Source: CAZXWK01 sp964644675
GTDB lineage: Bacteria; Actinomycetota; Coriobacteriia; Anaerosomatales; JAAXUF01
Reading direction: 5' to 3'
Assembly: GCA_964644675.1 (NCBI GenBank)
Contig: CAZXWK010000006.1
Span: 16,390 to 80,389 of the forward strand
Length of the DNA stretch: 64,000 nt
Both the position numbers and the translations under genes were made by a program. Shown here in pieces: positions 44,276 through 51,822 of this stretch (within the stretch, counting starts at the first letter, position 1; every line of letters begins with the position of its first letter). Under the pieces are notes generated by a model. It was not told where the DNA came from and did not search any database. It saw nothing but the letters and a program-made list of their open reading frames with translations.

Positions 44276-44992
44276 ATGCCGCGTGCGGGTTGGTGCCGGG
44301 AGTGCCGAGAGTGGGTCTGGGTCGACGCTGAAGGCGCGTGCCCGAACGGCCATGACGCCGAGTGCGTGTCGCACCACTACGAGGCGGACCCCCGCGCCGC
44401 GGAGCCCGTCGACGCGTTCGGCCGGGGCGAGATGCCGCCAGAGGTCCAGCGGTTCAACTGGGGTGCGTTCCTGGTGCCGGTCCTGTGGGGTGTCGGCTAT
44501 CGGGTCTGGCACCTCGTCGCGATCTGGGCGTTCGCGCTGCTCGTTCCGCTCACGCTGAGTTCGCTCGTGCTGGCGGCTTCGTCGGGCTCGGGCTCCCCGT
44601 CCGTCTCGGCGGTCATCGGCGTGACGGTGATCTCGGACGCCTTGGTCGCCTACATCCGCCTGTGGGCGGGAGCGAACGCGAACCGGCTCTTCTGGCAGCG
44701 CGAGCACGCGCGGCTCGAAGCCGACGCGACCGCGCGCCCGCGCGTGACCATACCCGTCTTCTTGCTGCGCCAGCGCGCATGGGTGGTGTGGGGCCTTATC
44801 GGCGCGGCGCTGGCGCTCGCGGTCTCGTATCCGGCCGCGGTCCAGGCATGGAAGCCGTACGGGCTCGAGTCGGCGGCGCTGCTCGAGCCGGTTGCGTTCC
44901 TGGTCGGGCAGATCGTCATCGCCTTGTGGCTCGCACGGCAGATGCGGCTGGACAACCCGGGGGCGACCGCAGCGCGGGACGGGGCGACCTGA
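44276..44992 (+). CDS. membrane protein with N-terminal zinc-ribbon-like head
   Basis: A 238-residue protein of unknown family. The first 30 residues contain WCRECREW and CPNGHDAEC, a zinc-ribbon or treble-clef-like set of Cys/His. A FNWGAFLVPVLWGVGYRVWHL segment and four or five helices follow, resembling DUF2628-type membrane proteins. The ATG follows AAGGGGGG. It abuts the next gene, so they are probably expressed together. Confidence 0.65.
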   Translation: MPRAGWCRECREWVWVDAEGACPNGHDAECVSHHYEADPRAAEPVDAFGRGEMPPEVQRFNWGAFLVPVLWGVGYRVWHLVAIWAFALLVPLTLSSLVLAASSGSGSPSVSAVIGVTVISDALVAYIRLWAGANANRLFWQREHARLEADATARPRVTIPVFLLRQRAWVVWGLIGAALALAVSYPAAVQAWKPYGLESAALLEPVAFLVGQIVIALWLARQMRLDNPGATAARDGAT

Positions 44993-45709
44993 GTGAGCGT
45001 ATTCGTCCGAGACCTGCTCACGCTTACCTTCGTCGCCCTCATGGCGCTCATCGCGAACTCCAGTGCGTTCGTCTGGGGTCCCAACATGGTCTACCTCATC
45101 CAGCCCAAGCGCCCCATCGCGCAGTCGATCGCCTACACGGTCGGTCGTGGAGTCGTGCTCACGGTCGCGAGCGGCGTCATCGTCTGGGCGCTCATCGTCA
45201 TGAACGCCAATGCCGATCAGCTCGCGGACGAGATCAGGCAGATGGCCAATCGCTCTCATCCCTGGATGAACGTCGTGATCGGTCTCGCGGTGGTATTCGT
45301 CGCGTACCGTCTGTGGAAACGTCCGCCCTCGATGCTCTCCGATCGTGGGCTCGAAGTCGCCACGGACAGGGAGGCCCGCATCTGGCCGGCGTTCGCCCTT
45401 GGGATCACGATCATGTTCGCGAACCTGCTCGAGTTCGTGTGGCAGATACTCACTCTGGGCGGTGCGGCCACGGCATCGCGCAACAGCCTCCTGGTCGTCG
45501 GTCTTGCGGCGCTGCTGTGGACGGTGCTGGGGACCGCGACGCTGTGGGCCCCGATCCTGCTACGGATCTTCGTGCCGCAGTGGTCGACCGAGCGTTTCAC
45601 CGCACTCACCACACGCATGCCCACGGTCAAGCCGTGGGCGGTCGCGCTCCCGGTCGCGCTCATCGGCGTCGCGCTGACCGTCGCCGGGGCGTTCGGCCTC
45701 CTGGGCTGA
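44993..45709 (+). CDS. GAP/Sap-like integral membrane protein
   Basis: A 238-residue protein with about six helices spread evenly along its length and a central charged loop. I see a resemblance to GAP/SfLAP-type (LysE-superfamily) small-molecule exporters of actinobacteria, but this is a weak match. It starts at a GTG directly after the preceding stop codon. The function is unknown. Confidence 0.6.
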   Translation: MSVFVRDLLTLTFVALMALIANSSAFVWGPNMVYLIQPKRPIAQSIAYTVGRGVVLTVASGVIVWALIVMNANADQLADEIRQMANRSHPWMNVVIGLAVVFVAYRLWKRPPSMLSDRGLEVATDREARIWPAFALGITIMFANLLEFVWQILTLGGAATASRNSLLVVGLAALLWTVLGTATLWAPILLRIFVPQWSTERFTALTTRMPTVKPWAVALPVALIGVALTVAGAFGLLG

Positions 45710-45717
45710 GACGCGAA

Positions 45718-45748
45718 GGCGCCCCCGCCGCGGGGCGACGGGGGCGCC
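45718..45748. terminator. hairpin between convergent genes
   Basis: A perfect 10-bp GC stem (GGCGCCCCCG / CGGGGGCGCC, 45718-45727 and 45739-45748) between convergent genes. No long U-tract, so strength is uncertain. Confidence 0.55.
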
Positions 45749-45814
45749 GGTTCGTACTCGCCGGACGAGCGCCGGCCGGCTCACCTGATCCGACCGTTGC
45801 AGGCGCCCGGGTTC

Positions 45815-46390
45815 CTAGTAGTTGTCCGGGTAGACCTCGTAGAACGACTGCGGGTGTTGGCACGCGGGGCACAGGTCGGGCGCCGTGGTGCCCTCGAAGA
45901 CGTAGCCGCAGTTGCGGCAGAGCCACTTGACCGGCGTCGCGCGCTTGAAGACCTCGCCGCTCTCGACGTTCGCGAGGAGCTTGCGGTACCGCTTCTCGTG
46001 CCACGCCTCGACCTTCGCGATCTCGCGGTAGCTCTCGGCGACGTCGGCGAATCCCTCCGCCTCGGCGACGTTCGCGAAGTCCGGGTAGAGCGTGCCCCAC
46101 TCCATGAGTTCACCCTCGGCGGCCGCGAGCAGGTTCTCGGCGGTGGAGCCGATGACCCCGGCGGGATAGGAGGCCGTGATCTCGACCTCGCCGCCCTCCA
46201 GGTACTTGAAGAAGACCTTCGCGTGCTCCTTCTCGTTCTCGGCGGTCTCCAAGAACAGGGCCGAGATCTGCTCGTAGCCCTCCTTCTTCGCGACGCTGGC
46301 GAAGTACGTGTAGCGGTTGCGAGCCTGGGACTCGCCCGCGAACGACTTGAGCAGGTTCTGCTCGGTCTTGCTGCCCTTGATGCTTGCCAT
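45815..46390 (-). CDS. rbr: rubrerythrin
   Basis: A 191-residue non-haem di-iron peroxidase of anaerobes. The ferritin-like half has the expected EXXH ligands (ENEKEHAKVF and EAWHEKRY) and the C-terminal rubredoxin-like domain has CRNCGYVFEG and CPACQHP. It removes hydrogen peroxide using reduced rubredoxin or ferredoxin. The ATG follows AGAGGAG. It is divergent from padR; the padR operator region at 46482-46542 lies about 90 nt from its start. Confidence 0.96.
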   Translation of the reverse strand: MASIKGSKTEQNLLKSFAGESQARNRYTYFASVAKKEGYEQISALFLETAENEKEHAKVFFKYLEGGEVEITASYPAGVIGSTAENLLAAAEGELMEWGTLYPDFANVAEAEGFADVAESYREIAKVEAWHEKRYRKLLANVESGEVFKRATPVKWLCRNCGYVFEGTTAPDLCPACQHPQSFYEVYPDNY

Positions 46391-46481
46391 GGGCGCTCCT
46401 CTCGGGGTCGGGGGACAGGGATGGTCTAGGGAGAAGGATTCCCGTCCACGGGTGCATCAAACGGTCACGGGGAAGTCGGGG

Positions 46482-46542
46482 TTGACTAGTGCGAAGTTAG
46501 TAGTAGTATGCGTCGTGACTAGTATGAAGTTCGTACTACTAC
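46482..46542 (+). promoter_or_regulatory. padR promoter with repeated operators
   Basis: TTGACT (46482-46487), a 16-nt spacer and TAGTAT (46504-46509) form a good promoter. Two 19-nt direct repeats of GACTAGTNYGAAGTT-N-GTA type lie at 46484-46502 (in the spacer) and 46517-46535 (just downstream), matching at 16 of 19 positions and set 33 nt apart. A near-perfect dyad, GTAGTAGTATG / CGTACTACTAC, spans 46500-46542 and is centred on ACTAGT. This geometry suggests direct repression of padR by its product. Confidence 0.65.
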
Positions 46543-46580
46543 CAAGTTGCGAACACCATTCGAGAGGGAGGGAGGTGGCC

Positions 46581-46949
46581 ATGGTACTGACAGCGGAGAA
46601 CGCGCTGAAGAAGTTCCAGAAGGAGCTCAACGGCGGGACGGTCTCGCTGGTCCTGCTGGCCATTCTCGACCGCTCGCCGGATGCCCTGTACGGCTACCAG
46701 ATCGCGAAGAGCATCGAGGGAGCCTGGGGCGACGGCGTGCCGGTCAAGCAAGGGACGCTCTATCCGGTCCTGCGCTCGATGGAGGAGGCGGGGTTGCTCA
46801 TGAGCCGGGTGGAGCCGAGCGTCTCGGGACCGCCCCGCAAGTACTACTGGATCACCGATCACGGGCGAGCCGTGCTCGGGGAGTGGAAGGCGGCGTGGGA
46901 GCGCACGCGCTCGTTCGTCGATGCGACGCTGGAGGGGAACGTTGGCTAA
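46581..46949 (+). CDS. PadR-family transcriptional regulator
   Basis: A 122-residue PadR regulator: winged helix-turn-helix with LLAILDRSPDALYGYQIAKSIE, the typical QGTLYPVLRSMEEAGLL recognition region and a YYWITDHGRAVL wing. The ATG at 46581 follows GGGAGGGAGGTGG. The downstream gene starts inside its last codons. PadR followed by a HAAS-domain membrane protein and a beta-structured lipoprotein is a common envelope-stress arrangement in Gram-positive bacteria. Confidence 0.92.
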   Translation: MVLTAENALKKFQKELNGGTVSLVLLAILDRSPDALYGYQIAKSIEGAWGDGVPVKQGTLYPVLRSMEEAGLLMSRVEPSVSGPPRKYYWITDHGRAVLGEWKAAWERTRSFVDATLEGNVG

Positions 46950-47922
46950 CACGGTCGAGGGATACCTCGCTGAACTCAGGAAGGCGCTCGCAGGCGCCGA
47001 CCCGGCACTGGTGCAGGACGCCCTGTACGACGCCGAGGAGTACCTGCGCAACGCGGTGGCCGAGGGCGACGGGAGTCCGGAGGCGCTCGAAGCCGCGATC
47101 GAGGCGTACGGCGCGCCCGAGGAGGTCGCCGACGCGTACCGCGAGAACGAGGCGATCGTCTCGGCGGCGCTTCGCAAGCCCAAGCCGGTGGTCCCGGCGC
47201 AGGGCTTCCGCGCCACGGCGCTCGGGCGCTTCTTCGGGATCGTGGTCGACCCGAGTGCGTGGGGCGCGCTGTTCTACATGCTGCTCGCGCTCGCGACCGG
47301 CGTCATCTACTTCACGGTCGTCGTCACCGGGCTCTCGCTCACGTTCGGCCTGTTCATCCTCATCATCGGGATCCCGTTCGCGCTGCTGTTCCTGGCGACG
47401 GTCCGGGCGATCTCGCTGGCCGAGGGTCGCATGGTCGAGGGGCTTCTCGGCGTGCGGATGCCCCGTCGTCCCAGGACCCTCGGCGTGCAGGGCGGTTTCT
47501 GGGCGCGCGTGAAGGGCTGGCTCACCGACTACCGCTCGTGGACGACGATGCTCTACATGGTGCTGCAGCTCCCGCTCGGCATCATCTACTTCACCGTGGT
47601 GACCGTCGCGCTGTCTCTGTCGGTCGCGGCCGTCGCGGCACCCGTCGCCTCGCTCGTGCTCAACCAGCCGATCATCGTCAACGGCGAGTACGGCTACATG
47701 CCCTACGCATGGGCGCTGCCGCTCTTCGTGGCGATTGGAGCGCTCGGCTTCTTCGTCACGCTGTGGATGTGCAAGGGCATCGGGTACGTGCATGGGATGT
47801 GGGCGAAGACGATGCTGGTCGGTCGCTTCGAGCCGGTCGGCGCGTACGATGCGCCGGCCGTGGTCGCGGCCCAGCCGTCGAGCGAGAACGTGGCCGTTCC
47901 GACCCCGCCGCAGGCCGGCTAG
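46942..47922 (+). CDS. HAAS/DUF1700-like membrane protein with duplicated sensor domain
   Basis: A 326-residue protein. The N-terminal 65 residues resemble a HAAS/DUF1700 domain (VEGYLAELRKALAGADPALVQDALYDAEEYLR), typical of PadR partner proteins. Then come two copies of a membrane sensor-like module (YFTVVVTGLSL ... and YFTVVTVALSL ...), each with two helices, then a short cytosolic tail. The TTG start at 46942 overlaps padR by 8 nt and follows AGGGGA. Its role is likely to sense membrane state or bind PadR. Confidence 0.78.
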   Translation: MANTVEGYLAELRKALAGADPALVQDALYDAEEYLRNAVAEGDGSPEALEAAIEAYGAPEEVADAYRENEAIVSAALRKPKPVVPAQGFRATALGRFFGIVVDPSAWGALFYMLLALATGVIYFTVVVTGLSLTFGLFILIIGIPFALLFLATVRAISLAEGRMVEGLLGVRMPRRPRTLGVQGGFWARVKGWLTDYRSWTTMLYMVLQLPLGIIYFTVVTVALSLSVAAVAAPVASLVLNQPIIVNGEYGYMPYAWALPLFVAIGALGFFVTLWMCKGIGYVHGMWAKTMLVGRFEPVGAYDAPAVVAAQPSSENVAVPTPPQAG

Positions 47923-47935
47923 AAGGGAGTCGACC

Positions 47936-48718
47936 ATGAACAAGTCGCTACGGATCGCGATCGTGGTCGGCCTGGCGCTGGGCGTGCTCGCCGTCGCCGG
48001 CTGCCGCCGCGTCGAACTCTCCGACTACCAGAAGGGCGTCGTCACCGTCACGACCGCACCGGCCTCGACCGAGACGACCACCGCGCCGCTCGGCGGGGCG
48101 CAGGCGCTGAACGCACGCCTGCGCATGGCCGTCGGCGACCTGTCGCTGTCGGGAGGCGCGACCGCCGGCCAGGCGTTCGACGCGTCGATGCACTACCAGC
48201 CCAAGACCTGGAAGCCGGTCGTGAGGTACGAGCCGCCGGGCTCGGCCGAGGGCACCGCCGCAGCCATCGCGTCGCTGTGGATCGACCAGCCCGAGGTCAA
48301 GGGCCAGTCGTGGCCGAACATGGAGAACAGCTGGAAGGTCAAGCTCGCGAGCGGCGTGCCCACCGACCTCTCGCTCAAGTTGGGCGTGGGCACGAGCAAC
48401 GTGGACCTCAGCGACGTGGACATCCGGACGCTCGAGCTCGTCACTGGCGTAGGCTCGACGACGCTCGACCTCACCGGCGCGCGGACGGCGACCGTCACCG
48501 CGGACGTCGAGTCCGGCATCGGTGAGCTCACGATCAAGCTGCCCAAGGACGTGGGTGTCCGGGTCACGGGCGGCAAGGAGGGTGTCGGCGATCTGAGCTC
48601 GAACGGGTTCACCCAGCAGGGCGGGGCGCTGGTCAACGCGGCCTACGCCGGCTCAGGGCCCAAGATCGAGATCGCGCTCACCCGCGGCGTCGGGTCGGTG
48701 GAGCTGCGGCTCGAGTAG
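47936..48718 (+). CDS. lipoprotein with LiaF-like beta (toast-rack) domain
   Basis: A 260-residue lipoprotein (lipobox LAVAGC). The mature half is beta-repetitive: KLGVGTSNVDLSDVDIRTLELVTGVGSTTLDL and similar segments resemble the toast-rack/DUF2154 domain of LiaF-like envelope proteins. AAGGGAG precedes the ATG at 47936. It ends the padR operon. A cell-envelope stress sensor or scaffold is a reasonable inference. Confidence 0.78.
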   Translation: MNKSLRIAIVVGLALGVLAVAGCRRVELSDYQKGVVTVTTAPASTETTTAPLGGAQALNARLRMAVGDLSLSGGATAGQAFDASMHYQPKTWKPVVRYEPPGSAEGTAAAIASLWIDQPEVKGQSWPNMENSWKVKLASGVPTDLSLKLGVGTSNVDLSDVDIRTLELVTGVGSTTLDLTGARTATVTADVESGIGELTIKLPKDVGVRVTGGKEGVGDLSSNGFTQQGGALVNAAYAGSGPKIEIALTRGVGSVELRLE

Positions 48719-48733
48719 CCCTTGCGAGATCCC

Positions 48734-48774
48734 CGGGGCGGCGTTCGGCACGTACGGCCGGCGTCGCCCCGTTT
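48734..48774. terminator. hairpin terminator between convergent genes
   Basis: CGGGGCGGCG (48734-48743) pairs with CGTCGCCCCG (48762-48771), with one G-U pair, followed by TTT. It separates the padR operon from the convergent hydrolase gene. Confidence 0.6.
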
Positions 48775-48781
48775 CGCGCCC

Positions 48782-49645
48782 TCAGACCGCCCGCCACACC
48801 CCCGCGTGGTTCTCGACGCTGAACTCGAGCAGTCCCTTGCCGAGCAACCCGCCGAGAAACCCCTTCACCGTGGTGACCGCGAGCCAGTACTGGGCCGGGT
48901 TGTCCGAGAGCCCGCGCTCCGCAGAGACCATCGCGATGGCCTCCTCGGTGGTGTGCGGCGTCTTGAGCCGATCGAGGATGAGCTGCTCGATCTGGGCGAT
49001 CTGCGAGAGGTGGAACTCGATGTCCTTCTCGGCGGTGGTGCGGTCGACGAGTACTCCGTGACCGGGGACGAGCCATTCGAAGTCGAGTCCGCGGATGGTG
49101 CGCAGCGACTCGGCGACCAGGTCGGGGTCGATCGCGTAGGGGAGCCGGTGCCGCTCCCAGAGCCGCTCGAGGTAGAGCGCGTCGCCCGAGAACAGCACCT
49201 TGTCTGCGGTGAGGAAGCCCGTGTGGCCGAGCGTATGCCCGGGCAGGCGGACCGGGGTGGCGCGCTCGTCGTCCCACGTCTCGACGACGGAGTCCACTTC
49301 GCACGGCGTCCCCTTGAAGAGCTTGGTCACGAGCAGGTCGCTCGGCTTTGCCCACGAGAACATGCCACGCACGTTCACGTCGGGATTCTCGACGAGCGTC
49401 GCGTCGTCACGCGCGGCGACGACCGTCGCGCCGCGCTCGCGTACGAAGGCGGCCGCCGAGAAGTGGTCGGCGTGCCCGTGCGTGATCGCGAGCTTGTCGC
49501 AACTCGAGCCGGCGTACGCCGACTCCTCGGGTCCGGTGTCGACGACGAGTCCGTCGCAGTAGCCCGAGTTGGTGAGTCCGGGCAGGTAGGCGGTGGAACC
49601 GGCGATGTGGACGGCGCCCTCGGGGGCACCGGGAACTGACTTCAT
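48782..49645 (-). CDS. MBL-fold metallo-hydrolase 1
   Basis: A 287-residue metallo-beta-lactamase-fold protein with the metal motif THGHADHF, a LPGHTLGHTG segment and a distal GHG motif (VPGHGVLVD). The C-terminal 80 residues add a helical domain. Glyoxalase II-like hydrolases have this form. It is in tandem with a second MBL gene at 49705 on the same strand. Confidence 0.88.
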   Translation of the reverse strand: MKSVPGAPEGAVHIAGSTAYLPGLTNSGYCDGLVVDTGPEESAYAGSSCDKLAITHGHADHFSAAAFVRERGATVVAARDDATLVENPDVNVRGMFSWAKPSDLLVTKLFKGTPCEVDSVVETWDDERATPVRLPGHTLGHTGFLTADKVLFSGDALYLERLWERHRLPYAIDPDLVAESLRTIRGLDFEWLVPGHGVLVDRTTAEKDIEFHLSQIAQIEQLILDRLKTPHTTEEAIAMVSAERGLSDNPAQYWLAVTTVKGFLGGLLGKGLLEFSVENHAGVWRAV

Positions 49646-49704
49646 GCGCTCACCTCGCAGGTGAGTATGACACGAGGCCGGAGCTGAGGAAGCGGCGTCC
49701 CGCC

Positions 49705-50421
49705 CTACACGGCGCCCGTCGTGGCGGCTGAGCGGCGCCGCAGGCGATCGAGCACGGGCCGCAGCTCGTCGGAGGTGACCACGCTCCCGTGCGCCGGGTA
49801 GATGGTGGTCGCGCCCTCGTCGAGCAGCAGCTGCCAGCTGTCGAGCACCTGCTCGACGTCGAGCGCCATGTTCGGGAGCTCGGGCGGCGTCACGCCGGGG
49901 ATCCGCCGGCCCTGCACCGTGTCGCCGACGAACGCCGAGCCGTCGTCGAGAATGACGGTGAGGTCACCGTCGCTGTGCCCGGGGGTGTAGACGACGCGGC
50001 CCGGCAGGCCGTACTCGTCGAGCCGGGCACCGTCGTCGAGGCCGAGCACGGTGCCGGCTCCGCGTAGCCCCATCCGCGGGAGCCAGGTCATCGCGAGCCG
50101 TTCGTACACGCGCGAGTAGGGGTTGAGTCCGGGCGACGCGATCATCGCGCCGGTAGCGACGATGCGCGCGTGCTCCGGATGCGCGACCACGTCGAAGGGG
50201 CCGGCGACGTCCTGTATCTCGGGCAGCCCGCCGAAGTGGTCGGCGTGACCGTGCGTGACCACCGCAAGCCGCAGCTCGTTGGGCGACCGGCCGAGGGAGG
50301 CGATCTTGGCGAGCACCGTCTTGCCGTGGCCGACCATGCCCGCGTCGATCAGGAACAGCGCCTCGTCGGTCTCGATGAGGTGGCTGTACGCCGCGATTCC
50401 CTGTAGCCGATGTATCCGCAT
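49705..50421 (-). CDS. MBL-fold metallo-hydrolase 2
   Basis: A 238-residue MBL-fold hydrolase with VTHGHADHFGG, TPGHSDGD and a distal YPAHGS. It is shorter than MBL 1 and lacks the C-terminal helical extension. It is read toward MBL 1 across a 59-nt gap, so they may be co-transcribed. The substrate is unknown. Confidence 0.88.
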   Translation of the reverse strand: MRIHRLQGIAAYSHLIETDEALFLIDAGMVGHGKTVLAKIASLGRSPNELRLAVVTHGHADHFGGLPEIQDVAGPFDVVAHPEHARIVATGAMIASPGLNPYSRVYERLAMTWLPRMGLRGAGTVLGLDDGARLDEYGLPGRVVYTPGHSDGDLTVILDDGSAFVGDTVQGRRIPGVTPPELPNMALDVEQVLDSWQLLLDEGATTIYPAHGSVVTSDELRPVLDRLRRRSAATTGAV

Positions 50422-50604
50422 GGGTCGAACAGGAGCAACGCCCGTGCCGCGCGCGTCTCACGTGCGGCTCAGACTCCTTCACGGTAGACCGAACGGTCAC
50501 GCTGAACGGCGTCTGTTCGGCACGGGAATCGCTCATCAACGTGCACGGGTGAATCCCGAGGGCGCAATCCCGCGACCCGCCGTTGTAGAGGAGGTGAGCC
50601 AGTA

Positions 50605-50673
50605 GTGCGAAGTAGTCACATCGCTGCACTGGTCCCGACCGTTTCCGCTCACGCGGAGGTCGGCACCGCCTAG
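50605..50673 (+). CDS. 22-residue mini-ORF with perfect Shine-Dalgarno
   Basis: GTG at 50605 lies 7 nt after AGGAGGTGA (50589-50597), a full match to the 16S anti-SD. The product would be 22 residues, weakly hydrophobic in the middle and without recognisable domains. It ends where the long stem of the structured region begins, as in leader peptides. Coding status is uncertain. Confidence 0.4.
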   Translation: MRSSHIAALVPTVSAHAEVGTA

Positions 50674-50764
50674 AACAGCGGCGTTGCAGGGCCTCACCCG
50701 CCCGATGCGCAACGCAACGCGATACTCGCGAATAGCACCAACGTCGCTGTTCGGCAGCGATGGG

Positions 50765-50795
50765 AGAGGGCCTCGGAGACGGGGCCCTCTTCTTT
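50765..50795 (+). terminator. intrinsic terminator of the structured region
   Basis: AGAGGGCC (50765-50772) pairs with GGCCCTCT (50783-50790), followed by TCTTT. It ends a transcript upstream of the 50935 gene, which has its own TACACT -10-like hexamer near 50887. Confidence 0.7.
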
Positions 50796-50934
50796 GCGTT
50801 CAGACTGCCGACGTGGCTGGCTCGCTCCTGTGGCGCCGAGGCCTGTGTGACATTCGTGGATTCGCGGTACCGAGTGGCCTCCTCGGGTACACTCGATATG
50901 CATCTGATTCGATTCGGACTGAGGGGAGTGAATC

Positions 50935-51363
50935 GTGGAACACGGACCTGTAGACGTCATCGCAATCGCGACCGGCGAACCGCGTTTCGACGGCAGCGTG
51001 CTCGCTGAGCTGGAGCGGCTCGCAGAGGCCGGCACGATCCGCGTGCTCGACGCGATGGTCGTGGTGAAAGACGAGGACGGCGCCGCGTACGGCGTCGATC
51101 TCGAGGACCTGCCCGAAGAGGAGAAGGCCAAGCTCGGATTCATCGAGACGGGCACGCGCGGCATGTTCGATGCCGAGGACGCGGCAGCGCTCATGGAGGG
51201 CATGGTCGCCGGTTCTACCGTCGCCGCGTTCGCCATCGAGCACGTCTGGGCGATCGGTCTCGCGAACGCGTTCTACAACGCGGGCGCCGAGGTCGCGACC
51301 AGCTTCAGGGTCCCCGCGCCGGTCGTGTCCGAGCTGTACGCGGCGATCGCCGCCGGCAAGTAG
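50935..51363 (+). CDS. DUF1269/DUF6325-like small protein
   Basis: A 142-residue protein beginning VDVIAIATGEPRFDGSVLAELERLAEAG, with VVKDEDG and a Gly/Ala-rich hydrophobic stretch near the C-terminus. It resembles the DUF1269/DUF6325 families of actinobacteria, often paired with SHOCT proteins as it is here. The GTG start follows GAGGGGAG. No catalytic motif is visible. Confidence 0.75.
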   Translation: MEHGPVDVIAIATGEPRFDGSVLAELERLAEAGTIRVLDAMVVVKDEDGAAYGVDLEDLPEEEKAKLGFIETGTRGMFDAEDAAALMEGMVAGSTVAAFAIEHVWAIGLANAFYNAGAEVATSFRVPAPVVSELYAAIAAGK

Positions 51364-51374
51364 AGGAGGACGAG

Positions 51375-51707
51375 ATGCCAGCACTCATCAGAGGCGTAGC
51401 CCGCACGGCGGTCATCGCGGGCACCGCGACCGCCACGTCGAACGCGGTCAACCGCCGCATGGCCCAGAAGAACGTCGAGGCCTACGGCAACGCGCAGCAG
51501 CAGTACCAGGCCGAGCAGGGCTACGCGGCCCCGCCCGTCGCGGTGGGCGCCGGCCCTTCGCCCGGAGCGGTCGTCGCGGCGCCGCCCGTGGCGGCTCCGG
51601 CCGGCACGGACCTCACGGCCGAGCTCCAGAAGCTCGCCGACCTCAAGGCCCAGGGCATCCTGAGCGACGAGGAGTTCGCCGCAGCGAAGGCCAAGCTGCT
51701 CGGCTAG
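51375..51707 (+). CDS. SHOCT-domain protein
   Basis: A 110-residue protein with a glycine-zipper-like start (IRGVARTAVIAGTATATSNAVNRRM), an Ala/Pro-rich linker and a C-terminal SHOCT motif (LQKLADLKAQGILSDEEFAAAKAKLLG). It lies 11 nt after the DUF1269/6325-like gene and is co-transcribed with it. The function is unknown; SHOCT is usually an oligomerisation module. Confidence 0.85.
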   Translation: MPALIRGVARTAVIAGTATATSNAVNRRMAQKNVEAYGNAQQQYQAEQGYAAPPVAVGAGPSPGAVVAAPPVAAPAGTDLTAELQKLADLKAQGILSDEEFAAAKAKLLG

Positions 51708-51746
51708 CGCGAGTTCAGGGCGCTAGGCGCACCAGAGCGGAACACG

Positions 51747-51774
51747 AAGGGCCCCCCAGCTGGGGGGCCCTTTT
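51747..51774. terminator. strong bidirectional terminator
   Basis: A perfect 11-bp stem, AAGGGCCCCCC / GGGGGGCCCTT, with an AGCT loop and four T, between the convergent SHOCT and radical SAM genes. It can work in both directions. Confidence 0.93.
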
Positions 51775-51822
51775 CGCGCGCTTGAGGTATCGCGCCGGGT
51801 CGGAGCCGACGCGCGGGTGGGT

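Larger units (their letters stand above)
50422..50934 (+). ncRNA. structured non-coding region with mini-ORF and terminator
   Basis: A 513-nt gap with strong signs of structure on the plus strand from about 50560. There is a hairpin CCGACC-gtt-TCCGC-tcac-GCGGA-GGTCGG (50635-50663), then a 13-nt stem GAACAGCGGCGTT / AACGTCGCTGTTC (50673-50685 with 50740-50752, 12 of 13 paired) enclosing CGCGA-TAC-TCGCG (50718-50730), then a terminator hairpin (50765-50795). The 50681-50687 strand (GCGTTGC) can pair instead with GCAACGC at 50709 or 50714, so two folds compete. It resembles a regulatory leader or small RNA. I cannot match it to a known class. Confidence 0.4.

Noticed and set aside
50521..50605. 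Resemblance to a cobalamin riboswitch core (GGGAATC, GGGTGAATCCC, CCCGCGACCCGCC)
   Set aside because: The order and spacing of the conserved blocks do not match the consensus I know, and no B12 gene follows.
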